Shown here: one piece after another, positions 18,041-27,377 of the stretch
How positions within the stretch are numbered: the stretch's first letter is position 1
How the letters are laid out: each line of letters starts with the position of its first letter
NCBI GenBank assembly: GCA_903871875.1
Contig: CAIQIR010000137.1
Span: forward strand, 62,001 to 126,000
Direction of reading: 5' to 3'
DNA from: an uncultured Schlesneria sp.
Lineage (GTDB): Bacteria > Planctomycetota > Planctomycetia > Planctomycetales > Planctomycetaceae
Length of the DNA: 64,000 nucleotides
Position numbers and translations under genes: made by a program
The notes under the pieces: generated by a model
Databases searched by the model: none
What the model was told of the DNA's origin: nothing
What the model saw: only the letters and a program-made list of their open reading frames with translations

Positions 18041-19651
18041 ATGCCGATTCGCGTTTCTAATCTTCGTCTTTCCGTAAACGTGCCCGAGACGGCTCTGCCC
18101 GCGCATCTGGCGCGGCGGCTGGGTATTTTGATCGGCGATCTGGGCTCCTGGCGGATCCTGAAAAAAAGTCTCGACGCCCGATCATCAACCGACCTGCAAT
18201 TCGTCTATACGACGCTGGTCGAAATCGCCGATGGCAAGGCCGGACAGTTGAAATTGGGCTCGGACGGACGCGGCGATCTGCAGTTCTACGAGCCGCCTCA
18301 ATTCGAAGACGCCTCGCCCGGATCAGAACCTCTCTCCGAACGGCCCATTGTCGTCGGTTCGGGGCCGGCCGGACTTCTGGCCGGCTACTACTTGGCGCGG
18401 AAGGGATATCGGCCCCTGATTATCGAGCGGGGTGCGGCGGTCAAAACCCGCGTGCCCGTTGTCCGGCAATTCGATCGTGGCGGTGAATTCGATCGCGAAA
18501 ACAACTATCTGTTCGGCGAAGGAGGAGCGGGCTGTTTCAGTGATGGAAAACTGACCTGCCGTCTGGAAGGGCCGGACGTCGATTGGGTATTGCAAAGTTT
18601 CGTGGAATGCGGCGGCCGACCGTCACTGGTCTACGAAAATCGACCTCACCTAGGCAGCAATAAATTACCCATGATTTGCCGTAACTATCGACGCAAAATC
18701 GAGGCACTGGGTGGCGAGTACAAATTCGGCTGTCGCTTGGAAGGCATCCAGATCCGCGACGGTCGCGTCGTCGGCATCCAGACGTCGTCAGGCGACATAC
18801 CCTGCGGACAGTTGATCCTGGGCATCGGCCACAGCGCCCGCGACACGTACCAGATGCTGTACGAGTTAGGCGTGCCGATGGTGCAAAAAGCCTTTCAACT
18901 GGGACTTCGCATCGAGCAACCGCAATCCCAGATCAACCACCACAAATACGGTCGGCCGGAATACGAAACGCTACTGGGCGCGGCGGACTACACGTTACAG
19001 GCGCGAGGAGCCAAAGACGTCTTCACGTTCTGCATGTGTGCCGGGGGCATCATCATGCCCAGCATCAGCGAACCGAACATGTTTTGTTCCAACGGGATGA
19101 GTAACTCACGCCACGATTCGCCGTTCGCGAATAGCGGCATCATGGCCACGCTGCAGCCAAGCGAATTCGGTGATTCGCATCCGCTGGCGGGAATGCATTT
19201 GCAACAGCACTATGAAGCGATCGCCTTCCAGTTGGGACAAGCAAACTATCTCGCCCCGATCCAGACCGCGCAAGACTTTCTGAAGGGCCGGGCTACGGCC
19301 CCGGCAACCAAACTGGACTGCTCGTACGAACGCGGAGTTCACCCCGCGCAGCTCGATCAACTGCTACCAGCGGTGGTCACTCAGGCCATTCGACAAAGTT
19401 TGCCAATCATGGACAAAAAACTGCGCGGCGATTTTCTAAAGAACGCGATTCTGGTCGGCCCCGAAATGCGCGGCAGTTCTCCGATTCGTATCGATCGTGA
19501 TCTGACGTCCCGCCAATGCCCGAACATCGAGGGACTGTACCCCGTGGGAGAAGGCGCCGGCTATGCCGGAGGCATCATCAGTGCCGCCGTGGATGGCTTA
19601 CGTTCCGCCCGCGTGATCGTCCGTCAATTTCAATCACTGCAGCCGTCATAA
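18041..19651 (+). CDS. FAD-dependent dehydrogenase, COG2509 type
   Basis: A 536-residue cytoplasmic flavoprotein of an uncharacterised but widely conserved family. The N-terminal 95 residues form a small basic domain (IRVSNLRLSV...RRLGI). The FAD-binding dinucleotide fold starts at about 104 with VVGSGPAGLLAGYYLA, followed by the family-typical FGEGGAGCFSDGKL. The C-terminal GEGAGYAGGI is the second FAD contact. No biochemical substrate is established for the family. The stop is followed at once by a hairpin. Confidence 0.87.
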   Translation: MPIRVSNLRLSVNVPETALPAHLARRLGILIGDLGSWRILKKSLDARSSTDLQFVYTTLVEIADGKAGQLKLGSDGRGDLQFYEPPQFEDASPGSEPLSERPIVVGSGPAGLLAGYYLARKGYRPLIIERGAAVKTRVPVVRQFDRGGEFDRENNYLFGEGGAGCFSDGKLTCRLEGPDVDWVLQSFVECGGRPSLVYENRPHLGSNKLPMICRNYRRKIEALGGEYKFGCRLEGIQIRDGRVVGIQTSSGDIPCGQLILGIGHSARDTYQMLYELGVPMVQKAFQLGLRIEQPQSQINHHKYGRPEYETLLGAADYTLQARGAKDVFTFCMCAGGIIMPSISEPNMFCSNGMSNSRHDSPFANSGIMATLQPSEFGDSHPLAGMHLQQHYEAIAFQLGQANYLAPIQTAQDFLKGRATAPATKLDCSYERGVHPAQLDQLLPAVVTQAIRQSLPIMDKKLRGDFLKNAILVGPEMRGSSPIRIDRDLTSRQCPNIEGLYPVGEGAGYAGGIISAAVDGLRSARVIVRQFQSLQPS

Positions 19652-19679
19652 CGGCAATGGTCATGCGTTCACATTGCCG
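19652..19679. terminator. Bidirectional terminator-like hairpin
   Basis: An 8-bp inverted repeat (CGGCAATG / CATTGCCG, 12-nt loop) starts directly after the flavoprotein stop codon and lies 27 bp from the stop of convergent moaA, so it can serve both. There is no long T-run on either side. Confidence 0.55.
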
Positions 19680-19705
19680 CATCAGCCCGTTCCCGCGATT
19701 CGGAA

Positions 19706-20743
19706 TCAACCACCGATTGAATACATCGGGCGAGCCGGCTGAATAAAGCGAGCCGTATTGACTTCGTGCCCCTCCTTTTTCGCGGCCACGCTGGTCCGAA
19801 TGGCGTCGGCAATTTGATCATCAGAGCCGTCGCCGCGCAGCAAACTACGGACATCGGTCTCTTCCAGGCTGAACAGACAATTGCGCAGTTTTCCGTCGGC
19901 CGTGATGCGAATCCGATTGCAACTGGCGCAAAAGGGCTGGCTGATCGACGCAATAAATCCAATGCGCCCAATCCCATCCGCGAAAGCAAAATCTTCCGCG
20001 GGCCCCCCGTGACCTGCAGCCGTGGTCGTCGCAGGTAAACCCGCTGATTCGGCCAGGTTAACGGGAACCAGCGGCATGATCGCCGACGACAGCGTTTCGA
20101 TGATCTCGTGAGCGAACAGAACTTTGCCGCGTTCCCACGCGTTGTCGGCGTCCAGCGGCATATATTCGATAAACCGGACTTCGACACCCGTCTCTCGAGC
20201 AAAACGGCCAAACGGAATGATCTCGTCCTCGGTCAATCCACGGACCGAAACCGCGTTGATTTTCACCGGGTCGAAGCCCGCTCGTTGAGCCGCGTGAATC
20301 CCCTCAATCACCTGTTCGAATCCGTCTCGACGAGTGAACTGTTTGAATTTTTCGGGCGTCAGTGCGTCCAGACTGATATTGATGCGCCGTAATCCGGCGG
20401 CATACAGATCCGCGGCCTGATTCGCCAGCAAAATGCCATTGGTCGTGACGCCAATATCCTGAATGCCCGGCACGGCCGCCAATCGAGCGACCAGTTGATC
20501 GAGGTCACGCCGAACCAGCGGTTCGCCGCCCGTCAGCCGTAGTTTGTCGATTCCCAGACGAACGGCCACTCGCACAAATCGTTCGATCTCATCGAACGAC
20601 AACAGCTCTGACGATTCCATGAACTGAACGTTTTCCGCCGGCATGCAATAGAAGCAGCGAATATTGCAGCGATCGGTCACGCTGATGCGCAGGTTGTTGT
20701 GCAGCCGTCCGAAAGAATCGATAAGTGGCAACGTCGGGAGCAT
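19706..20743 (-). CDS. moaA: GTP 3',8-cyclase MoaA
   Basis: This radical-SAM enzyme starts molybdopterin synthesis by converting GTP to 3',8-cH2GTP. It has 345 residues from the ATG at 20743. The N-terminal [4Fe-4S] cluster motif is CNIRCFYC (Cys-x3-Cys-x2-Cys). The C-terminal cluster that binds GTP uses CASC and a third Cys in KLRNCLF. The C-terminus ends in Gly-Gly, as is typical for MoaA and needed for activity. moaE and moaD lie upstream on the same strand, with a 160-bp gap to moaE. moaC, the next step, is not in the window. Confidence 0.95.
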   Translation of the reverse strand: MLPTLPLIDSFGRLHNNLRISVTDRCNIRCFYCMPAENVQFMESSELLSFDEIERFVRVAVRLGIDKLRLTGGEPLVRRDLDQLVARLAAVPGIQDIGVTTNGILLANQAADLYAAGLRRINISLDALTPEKFKQFTRRDGFEQVIEGIHAAQRAGFDPVKINAVSVRGLTEDEIIPFGRFARETGVEVRFIEYMPLDADNAWERGKVLFAHEIIETLSSAIMPLVPVNLAESAGLPATTTAAGHGGPAEDFAFADGIGRIGFIASISQPFCASCNRIRITADGKLRNCLFSLEETDVRSLLRGDGSDDQIADAIRTSVAAKKEGHEVNTARFIQPARPMYSIGG

Positions 20744-20903
20744 GAAATTCACAGAACTCGAAACTCGGATGTCGAAATCGTCGGTCACAACTTGAATGAT
20801 GTAGTGGGGAAATTCTCGCGACCATGGTTTACTCGCGTTTACCTCGACATCAATTCCAATCAATCACGGATCAGCTAATTCTATACTTGCGAGTTCCAAT
20901 TTC

Positions 20904-21353
20904 TCACCCATTTGACGAAGGAGCAGGCGGTTTCGCAATTTCGACGCCCGGATGGACCCATTCTGTCGAACCATCGTCCCAATTTTCCTGCTTCCAGATC
21001 GGGACCGAAACCTTTAATTCATCGATCAGAAACTGCCCTGCCTCAAACGCTTGCTGACGATGCGGACAACTGACCGCGATTGCCACGCTGATTTCACCCA
21101 GTTCCAGATGCCCCAGCCGGTGCACGATGCCAACCTGATCGACGGGCCAGCGCAATCGCGCTTGTGCTTCTAATTCAGCCAACTTCGCTTCGGCCATCTG
21201 CGGATAGCCTTCGTAATCCAGCGCGACCGTCCGACGTCCAGCCGTCAGCTCACGCACCGTCCCCAGAAAGAGTACGACCGCCCCCGACTTGGTCGATCGC
21301 ACCGATTCGGTCAATGCCTGGTAGTCGATGGGTGTGTAGGTCAAAGAAATCAT
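20904..21353 (-). CDS. moaE: Molybdopterin synthase catalytic subunit MoaE
   Basis: The large subunit of molybdopterin synthase, which inserts sulphur from MoaD thiocarboxylate into cPMP. It has 149 residues. Family motifs are GAVVLFLGTVR near residue 24, the RLGHLELGE block near 79 and the catalytic KVSVPIWKQE near 113, with both conserved lysines. The start ATG lies 3 nt after the moaD stop, so the two are translated together, as fits their heterotetramer. Confidence 0.94.
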   Translation of the reverse strand: MISLTYTPIDYQALTESVRSTKSGAVVLFLGTVRELTAGRRTVALDYEGYPQMAEAKLAELEAQARLRWPVDQVGIVHRLGHLELGEISVAIAVSCPHRQQAFEAGQFLIDELKVSVPIWKQENWDDGSTEWVHPGVEIAKPPAPSSNG

Positions 21354-21356
21354 CGT

Positions 21357-21599
21357 TCAACCACCACTGACAGGGGGAAAACAGGCCACTTCATCAGAGC
21401 GTTGAATCGAGACATCGTCGTTCGCATACTGATTGTTCACCGCGACCAGCAACTTCGAAATCAACGGATGAAGCGAGGGATGCCGCTCCGTCAGCCGCTC
21501 TTTCAATTGCCCGACCGTCTCACCATCTGCCCAGGGAATCTCCACCTGCGGACTGCCAACCAACTGGCGGGCTTGAGCGAAAAACAGAACCTGTAACAT
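21357..21599 (-). CDS. moaD: Molybdopterin synthase sulphur carrier MoaD
   Basis: An 80-residue ubiquitin-fold sulphur carrier of the ThiS/MoaD family. It begins MLQVLFFAQARQLVG and ends in the essential Gly-Gly (PPVSGG) that is adenylated and thiocarboxylated. I chose the ATG at 21599, which gives the family's usual size; the frame is open further upstream. It immediately precedes moaE and follows the Hsp70-like gene by 58 bp. Confidence 0.92.
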   Translation of the reverse strand: MLQVLFFAQARQLVGSPQVEIPWADGETVGQLKERLTERHPSLHPLISKLLVAVNNQYANDDVSIQRSDEVACFPPVSGG

Positions 21600-21657
21600 C
21601 ACGACCTCGACACGGAAGCCGGCCAACCCACCGGCCGACCGGGCGAACAAATTCACT

Positions 21658-24510
21658 CTACAGGATTCGGAGCCCCTTCGGCAGCGATTCGCCAAAGATC
21701 AACGACTGGTCTTCCGATTCCAGACTCGTCACCTCGGCGACGAGTTGCCGGTAGTGCACAGGAGCCGAGGTTCGCTCCAAAGTCTTCAAGACACTCTCAC
21801 GTGTCGATTCGTCAATATCCCGGTAGCGATCACCCGTCTTACGCCCCAGTTGCATCAATGCCAACGCCGCGAAACTGCCGGTCATTTTGAGATTCGTCAA
21901 ACGGCCCAACCAGACGGCCGCGAGATCCGGAGGAATCACCACATTCAGCGGCCCATAGACGGGACGTCGTGCCCCCACCCGACCAAAGGCCCAGAGCGCC
22001 GCATCGCGCAAGCCGGAAAAACGAGACTTCCCCAGGATTTCCAGCAAGATCTCTCCCAGCTCGTGCTTCGCTGGAATCGGCAACAACTCGCACGAACCCA
22101 GCAGTCGCAACAGCTCCGACGATTCGTGCGTGTTGCCACCGAAATCGAGCCCCTTGCCTTTGGAACCGATCTGTCGCACCGCCTGTTTCAATTGACTGAT
22201 CAACGGCGCTGCCAGTGCCTGCTGCTGTCCCATCGTCAATCCGCCAGCGATGCGACGCCACAGGATATACCATTCCGCCCGGCCTGCGGTGGTCGAAAAC
22301 ACCAACGTGCCTTGCAGTCGTTTCCAGGTCTCGTTGCAACGCCAGTCATCAACGGCTAATCCGTACCCAGGACGCAAGGAAAAACCAGTCAGGTTGAGCC
22401 ACCGGGCCTCATGCGCGGCACTGATCGAACGCCCCGATTCACATTCGATCAGTGCTTCCCACAACTGACGCAACAGTGATGTCGGCCATTCGCTGCGCCC
22501 CATGGCCAGCACTTCTTCCAATCGCTTCACGACCGTCAGGGGTCGATCACGTACTGTCGCGTCGGGATCACCAGCAGCGCTGGACGTCGCAGCGGCCCCG
22601 AAGGTTTCGACGATCACCGTACGAGCAGCATCTAGTACGGCCTGATCGAACAACCCCTGTTGTTCACCCACCGCGTCGTGCGCAGCGATGTCCGTTTGTG
22701 TCGCCGACCGCACATCGAACAAGAGCTTCCACGACCGCTTGCCATCGACTTCGCTACACCATAAATCCAACGTCCCAATCTCGGTCAATCGGGCTTTCAG
22801 AATCACGGCGACCGTCGCCGCCTCTTTCGATTTCCCCGCCTTGATGACTGTACGTATCGGCGGCAACGCCTTGATCTGCTCTGGGTCAATGTTGATCAAT
22901 TCGCCCGGTCGATCTGTTAATCGAGTGCTCGAAACGAACAGCGGAAATTCAATCGGCTGCGAAATCAGCAGTTGAAACTGGTGCTGCGACAAATCCACTT
23001 CCTGCCCCGGCTCGATTCCTGCTGGAAGCAGGCAGAGCGCTGACAGCGTCGAATCGCCCGCACCTGACGTATTCTCGATCCCAATGTAGTAGGTTCGCGC
23101 TAAACCCGCGGCAATCCGCACCCCTTCGCCGCGGCGGACCATACCGTAGTAGGCCGCCCCCCGTGCCACCGCCAGATCCAATCGTTCGTTCTCGAAGACA
23201 ATCGGCGACCAATCCGAGCCCGGCGGACGGAACCAGCGTTCGAGCGTTCGGATAATCCGCTCGCGCAGGACCGGCGAAGCAAACACGCCTCCGTTGAACA
23301 ACACCGCGGCCGGTGCAGCGTCAGGCAAATCCAACTCGTTCGTCATCCCCGCGCGATGTGCGGTCAAAAAAGCGGCCAGGTATTTCGTGACCGCGGGATC
23401 GGACGAATAGGGCAGACCGAATTCCTGAAAGCCCGATTTCGACGACTGAGGTTTGGAGTCCAGCGAGACCTCGGGGAAAAAGCCTTCAGCCAGGACCGAT
23501 TCCACTTCTTCCCGCGTCACCGGAACCTGGATCGATCCACCGATCAGCTTCGAACCGCTGCCCGGTAAGGTCAACGTCCATTTCTCCGGCGCGTTGGCCG
23601 CCATCAGAATTTCTTTGAGCTGCCGACAGCTGCGCACCAACACGCTCCATTGTCGTGGCTCCAACTGCCCACCTGGCTTGACCCGCTGCTCCAGATGATG
23701 GGCCAATGCCAAGTCCAGATTGTCGCCCCCCAGGATCAGATGTTCACCGACGGCCACGCGGTGAAACTGAACTGCGCCGTCGGTCGCGCGGCGCACGCGG
23801 ATCAGCGTAAAGTCCGTCGTTCCACCACCGACATCGCACACCAGAATCGTCTGACCGGGTGAGACGAGTTGATCCCAGTGATCGGCATGCTTGTCGATCC
23901 AGGCATAAAACGCCGCTTGTGGTTCTTCAATCAAGACCACCCGAGTGAGCCCGGCCTGCTTCGCCGCTTTGATCGTCAGTTCGCGAGCCACTTCGTCGAA
24001 CGACGCGGGAATGGTCAGGATGAAATCCTGCTGGGCCAGAGGAAAATCGGGAAATCGGTGATCCCAGGCTTCGCGGAAATGCTCCAGATAACGGGCGCTA
24101 ACAGTCACCGGCGACAGTCGTTTGACGTCGTCGGCGCCCTGCCACGGCAACAGGTCGGCGGTCCGGTCCACTCCCGGATGACAGAGCCACGACTTGGCCG
24201 ACGCAATCAGGCGGCCGGGAACCAGCGTGCCATGATCGCGAGCGAAATGACCGACGATGTCGGTCGGCTGGGACTGCCATGGTAGCTTCAACGAATCGGG
24301 GGGAAACTCGCCTGTGGCCGGTTGATAGTGAAATGACGGAAGGGTGTCACGAGACTCCAGCTGTCCCGGGACAACAATCTGCGGCACGGCGAACGTCTGA
24401 ATTTGACGACGTCGTTCGGCTGTATCGACAAATGCCATGGCCGAATTGGTCGTCCCCAAGTCCAGGCCGACCACAAAACGACTGGGAAGAGATTGATCTG
24501 CTACGGTCAC
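21658..24510 (-). CDS. Hsp70-family protein with long C-terminal domain (DUF3731-like)
   Basis: A 950-residue protein with an N-terminal Hsp70/actin-like ATPase and a C-terminal region that is not a DnaK substrate domain. ATPase motifs are DLGTTNS near residue 17, CDVGGGTTDF near 223 and FNGGVFASP near 405. The C-terminal 260 residues look like the helical DUF3731 module of the 'Hsp70 plus DUF2760' families; that match is by recollection. The start is a GTG at 24510. The usual DUF2760 neighbour is not seen; moaD-moaE-moaA follow on the same strand. The client is unknown. Confidence 0.87.
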   Translation of the reverse strand: MTVADQSLPSRFVVGLDLGTTNSAMAFVDTAERRRQIQTFAVPQIVVPGQLESRDTLPSFHYQPATGEFPPDSLKLPWQSQPTDIVGHFARDHGTLVPGRLIASAKSWLCHPGVDRTADLLPWQGADDVKRLSPVTVSARYLEHFREAWDHRFPDFPLAQQDFILTIPASFDEVARELTIKAAKQAGLTRVVLIEEPQAAFYAWIDKHADHWDQLVSPGQTILVCDVGGGTTDFTLIRVRRATDGAVQFHRVAVGEHLILGGDNLDLALAHHLEQRVKPGGQLEPRQWSVLVRSCRQLKEILMAANAPEKWTLTLPGSGSKLIGGSIQVPVTREEVESVLAEGFFPEVSLDSKPQSSKSGFQEFGLPYSSDPAVTKYLAAFLTAHRAGMTNELDLPDAAPAAVLFNGGVFASPVLRERIIRTLERWFRPPGSDWSPIVFENERLDLAVARGAAYYGMVRRGEGVRIAAGLARTYYIGIENTSGAGDSTLSALCLLPAGIEPGQEVDLSQHQFQLLISQPIEFPLFVSSTRLTDRPGELINIDPEQIKALPPIRTVIKAGKSKEAATVAVILKARLTEIGTLDLWCSEVDGKRSWKLLFDVRSATQTDIAAHDAVGEQQGLFDQAVLDAARTVIVETFGAAATSSAAGDPDATVRDRPLTVVKRLEEVLAMGRSEWPTSLLRQLWEALIECESGRSISAAHEARWLNLTGFSLRPGYGLAVDDWRCNETWKRLQGTLVFSTTAGRAEWYILWRRIAGGLTMGQQQALAAPLISQLKQAVRQIGSKGKGLDFGGNTHESSELLRLLGSCELLPIPAKHELGEILLEILGKSRFSGLRDAALWAFGRVGARRPVYGPLNVVIPPDLAAVWLGRLTNLKMTGSFAALALMQLGRKTGDRYRDIDESTRESVLKTLERTSAPVHYRQLVAEVTSLESEDQSLIFGESLPKGLRIL

Positions 24511-24613
24511 TCAGGTGCTCATCACGCGACAGTCCAGGTTAGCCATTTTCGACCACGTGGACTGTGCTTTATCAAGAAGGCGAATTGACGGCCGAAGCCG
24601 CCTCCCAACAAAC

Positions 24614-24648
24614 ATCAGGTTGCCGAGGGGAAACCACGGCAACCTGAT
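24614..24648 (-). terminator. Hairpin downstream of the enolase-superfamily gene
   Basis: A perfect 12-bp inverted repeat (ATCAGGTTGCCG / CGGCAACCTGAT) with an 11-nt loop lies 137 bp past the stop of the gene at 24785 and 100 bp before the Hsp70-like start. Read on the minus strand it is followed by GTTTGTTGG, only weakly T-rich, so it could be a terminator or a structured leader. Confidence 0.55.
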
Positions 24649-24704
24649 TCTCGCGAATTCTGTCTCAGATCGCCAGAAGCTTTCGGGGAACAGTACGGGA
24701 CAAC

Positions 24705-24740
24705 AAGATCGCCGTTGACCAAAAGATCGCCGTTGACCAA
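24705..24740. repeat. 18-bp tandem duplication
   Basis: Two adjacent 18-bp units beginning AAGATCGCCGTTGACCAA lie in the spacer between the enolase-superfamily and Hsp70-like genes. A degenerate third unit may follow. Confidence 0.7.
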
Positions 24741-24784
24741 CAACAGATCCCCATTCACCAGAATCGATATTGGCACGGCTCTGA

Positions 24785-25912
24785 TTAGGACATCCGCCCG
24801 GATTCGGCAATCAAATACGAAGCGACAAAATCTTCGTCCAGCGTCACCCCCAGCCCCGGCCCGTCGGGCGGTGATATCCAGCCATCGACGGCTTGCACGC
24901 GTTCGTGCGTCAATTGGTGCCGTAACGGCGAATCATCGACGCAGTCTTCAAACACGAAGGCGTCACGGCATGTCGTCAACCAATGCAGACTGGCGGCAAC
25001 GGTCACAGGACTGGTGTAACAATGATTGCACAGCCGAGCCCCGATCTCTTGCACGCGTTGTTTGACGTAGTCGGCGTCCGTGAACCCGTTACGGGCCAAA
25101 TCGACCTGATAAATATCCAGAGCGCGGGCTTCGATCAAGGGTCGCCAGGCCTCTCGCCCACATTCTTCTTCACCACCGGCAATCGGGATTGGCGACCGAT
25201 CGCGCAGCCAGCGATAACCTTCCACATCATCGGGCCGTAATGGCTCTTCCAGCCAGCCCAGTTGATATTCCTCGAACGAGTGGGCACGTTTGAGTGCCGT
25301 TCTCGCGTCCCAGACGCAGCCAGCGTCGATTAGCAGCAGACCATCACCAATCCCTGCACGAGCGGATTTGACCAATTCGAGATCCAGCGATTCGGATTGT
25401 CCCATTGGTTCCCAGCCAAACTTGATAGCGCGGTAGCCCGCTTCGCGCCAACGCTGGGCGATCGCTTTGGTCTCGGCCCCGTCACGACCAAACAGGATCG
25501 ACGCATAGGCCTGGATCCGGTCATGTTGTTTGCCGCCCAATAGCCGATGAATGGGCTGACCGAATAACTTCCCCTTCAAATCCCAGAGAGCCATATCCAC
25601 GGCTGCCATCGCGGTGATCGTGACGGACGACCGCCCAAAATACATGGTGCGGCGATACATCTTCTGCCAGAGACGCTCGGTTTCGAGCGGGTTCTCGCCC
25701 ACCAGCAACTGCCTCAGTCCACAGGCAATGTTGTGGCTGAACGGAGCATCGATAATCGCTTTGACAACTTCCGGCTGAGAATCGGCTTCGCCAATTCCTT
25801 CCAGTCCCGTATCGGTCCGAATCCGGACCAACACGGCGTCCTGACTACTGGCCGTCTTTTGTTCGACACTGGGCACACGCAATAACTGGCAAATGACTTC
25901 GGTAATCTTCAC
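24785..25912 (-). CDS. Mandelate racemase/muconate-lactonizing enzyme family protein
   Basis: An enolase-superfamily enzyme (375 residues) that abstracts a proton alpha to a carboxylate, probably on a sugar acid. I start it at the GTG at 25912 (VKITEVIC...), with AGGA 9 nt upstream. Metal ligands fall at Asp196, Glu222 (LEEP) and Glu248 (GGEE), with the spacing of mandelate racemase. A basic residue Lys164 is present, but the second lysine of the K-x-K motif reads Gly (KFG). A histidine near 297 (NHC) could be the other acid/base. Substrate unknown. Confidence 0.88.
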   Translation of the reverse strand: MKITEVICQLLRVPSVEQKTASSQDAVLVRIRTDTGLEGIGEADSQPEVVKAIIDAPFSHNIACGLRQLLVGENPLETERLWQKMYRRTMYFGRSSVTITAMAAVDMALWDLKGKLFGQPIHRLLGGKQHDRIQAYASILFGRDGAETKAIAQRWREAGYRAIKFGWEPMGQSESLDLELVKSARAGIGDGLLLIDAGCVWDARTALKRAHSFEEYQLGWLEEPLRPDDVEGYRWLRDRSPIPIAGGEEECGREAWRPLIEARALDIYQVDLARNGFTDADYVKQRVQEIGARLCNHCYTSPVTVAASLHWLTTCRDAFVFEDCVDDSPLRHQLTHERVQAVDGWISPPDGPGLGVTLDEDFVASYLIAESGRMS

Positions 25913-26157
25913 GAAACACAGTCCTGTCGCTAAGGGTCCCCAAAGGGCTACGTTACAAAACAAACATGCTCATTCTTCTGCAGCGCTGGGCGAGATTTTA
26001 AGGCATTCGGTGACGTTTCCCCAATGGCTGGGGTCCAATTCCCGCATCGAATTCTTTACCGGTCTGCACGAGACTTCCTCGCGACCGGATTGGTCGATGA
26101 TTGCACTCCAATCGCTTTCCACGCGACAAAAACGGCCACGCCAGATCGCGACCACAA

Positions 26158-27072
26158 TCATTCTGGTCGATTCAAATAGCGATCAAACCAGTCTGCGAAC
26201 GCATTGATATCTTCGGCGGATTTCCAGAAATCGCCCCAGCCATGCCCTTTGCCGGGACGGACAATCAGCTCGATGTGCGGCACACCCGCCTGACGCGCTT
26301 TGGCAACAAAGCTCTCTGACTGCTGTAACGGTACCACTTCATCTTGATCACCATGAATGATCAAAGTGGGCGGCAATTTGGCACTGATGTAATTAATCGG
26401 CGAGATGTCACGCCCCAGTTGCTCACGTCCCTCGGCCGTGAGAGCCAGCGGTCCGAACGCCACCTGCAAGGGGGCGAGTGGCCCCATCCCTACGCCACTT
26501 AGACCGGGACCTCCATAGTTCAAAAAATCGGTCGGCGGAAAAAAACAGGCAGCCGCTTGAACGGCACTGCTTTCGCGATCGACCGGATCAGCGGCATCCG
26601 CTTTCCCAGGACCGCCCCGCGTGGCAATCGACAGGGTCAGATGACCTCCGGCGCTGGAACCCAACACCCCCAGCCGATCGGGCCGCACTCCATATTGAGC
26701 AGCTTGGGAGCGAACAAAACGGACGGCTCGCAGTACATCTTCAATCTCTTCGGGAATCGTGAACTTCGGCTGGGAACTGGTCACGATGGCAAACATCGTG
26801 TAACCCCGCTCCAGATACACGCGATAGTCTTCCGGCCGAACAGTAACCATCATGGGAGTGGACTTACTCGACAGCCAACCGCCATTCACCAGGAACAGCA
26901 GCCCACAACCATTCGGTTTCGCTGGCTGAAACACGTCCAGTGTCAACGCCATGCCGAACTTTCGTCCGTAGATCACATCTTCCGTCCGACGAACGACATC
27001 ATCGCCCCGCACCACAGCGGTGAGGCTCGTGCAACAAAGGGCCGCTATCACCAATCCAAATCTGATTGACAT
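26158..27072 (-). CDS. Secreted alpha/beta hydrolase (esterase/lipase-like)
   Basis: A 304-residue exported hydrolase. The ATG at 27072 starts a signal peptide (MSIRFGLVIAALCC...RGDD) and is preceded by GGGA; the longer frame upstream lacks a signal. The nucleophile Ser is in GSSAGG, the acid is probably Asp in HGDQDEVVP, and the base is His in GKGHGWGDF. The oxyanion region is VNGGW, where many esterases have HGGGW. Similar proteins in planctomycetes act on acylated polysaccharides, but no substrate is evident here. Divergent from the GntR operon. Confidence 0.88.
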   Translation of the reverse strand: MSIRFGLVIAALCCTSLTAVVRGDDVVRRTEDVIYGRKFGMALTLDVFQPAKPNGCGLLFLVNGGWLSSKSTPMMVTVRPEDYRVYLERGYTMFAIVTSSQPKFTIPEEIEDVLRAVRFVRSQAAQYGVRPDRLGVLGSSAGGHLTLSIATRGGPGKADAADPVDRESSAVQAAACFFPPTDFLNYGGPGLSGVGMGPLAPLQVAFGPLALTAEGREQLGRDISPINYISAKLPPTLIIHGDQDEVVPLQQSESFVAKARQAGVPHIELIVRPGKGHGWGDFWKSAEDINAFADWFDRYLNRPE

Positions 27073-27321
27073 CAAAACATTCCCGCAGCAAGTGTTGATC
27101 AACCCAACAACGAATCGATCCTGGCCCAAAAACGAGAAACTTACAACCGACCGGTGGCCCATCGGAAATGTCGAGCAATCGATGGTTGAAACAACACGCC
27201 AGGAAACAACCGCATTTTCGGCCCAAACTAGCCGCCTCGCTCCACGACAGGAAAGCCGAGCTACCCACGGCATCACTGGCGTCCTCCCGCACCCAAAACC
27301 GACGCCCTTCCAAAATTCCTT

Positions 27322-27364
27322 TTGACAACCACCTGCATCAACTGTACTATTTGTGTTAGTACAG
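27322..27364 (+). promoter_or_regulatory. Promoter and overlapping operator of the GntR/ABC operon
   Basis: A consensus -35 (TTGACA, 27322-27327) is followed after 17 bp by a -10-like TACTAT (27345-27350). Covering the -10 is a perfect 8-bp inverted repeat with a 7-bp spacer, CTGTACTA-n7-TAGTACAG (27342-27364), 13 bp before the ATG of the GntR gene. GntR/YtrA repressors bind such palindromes, so autorepression by the adjacent gene product is likely. Confidence 0.75.
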
Positions 27365-27377
27365 AAGGACGCGTGCT

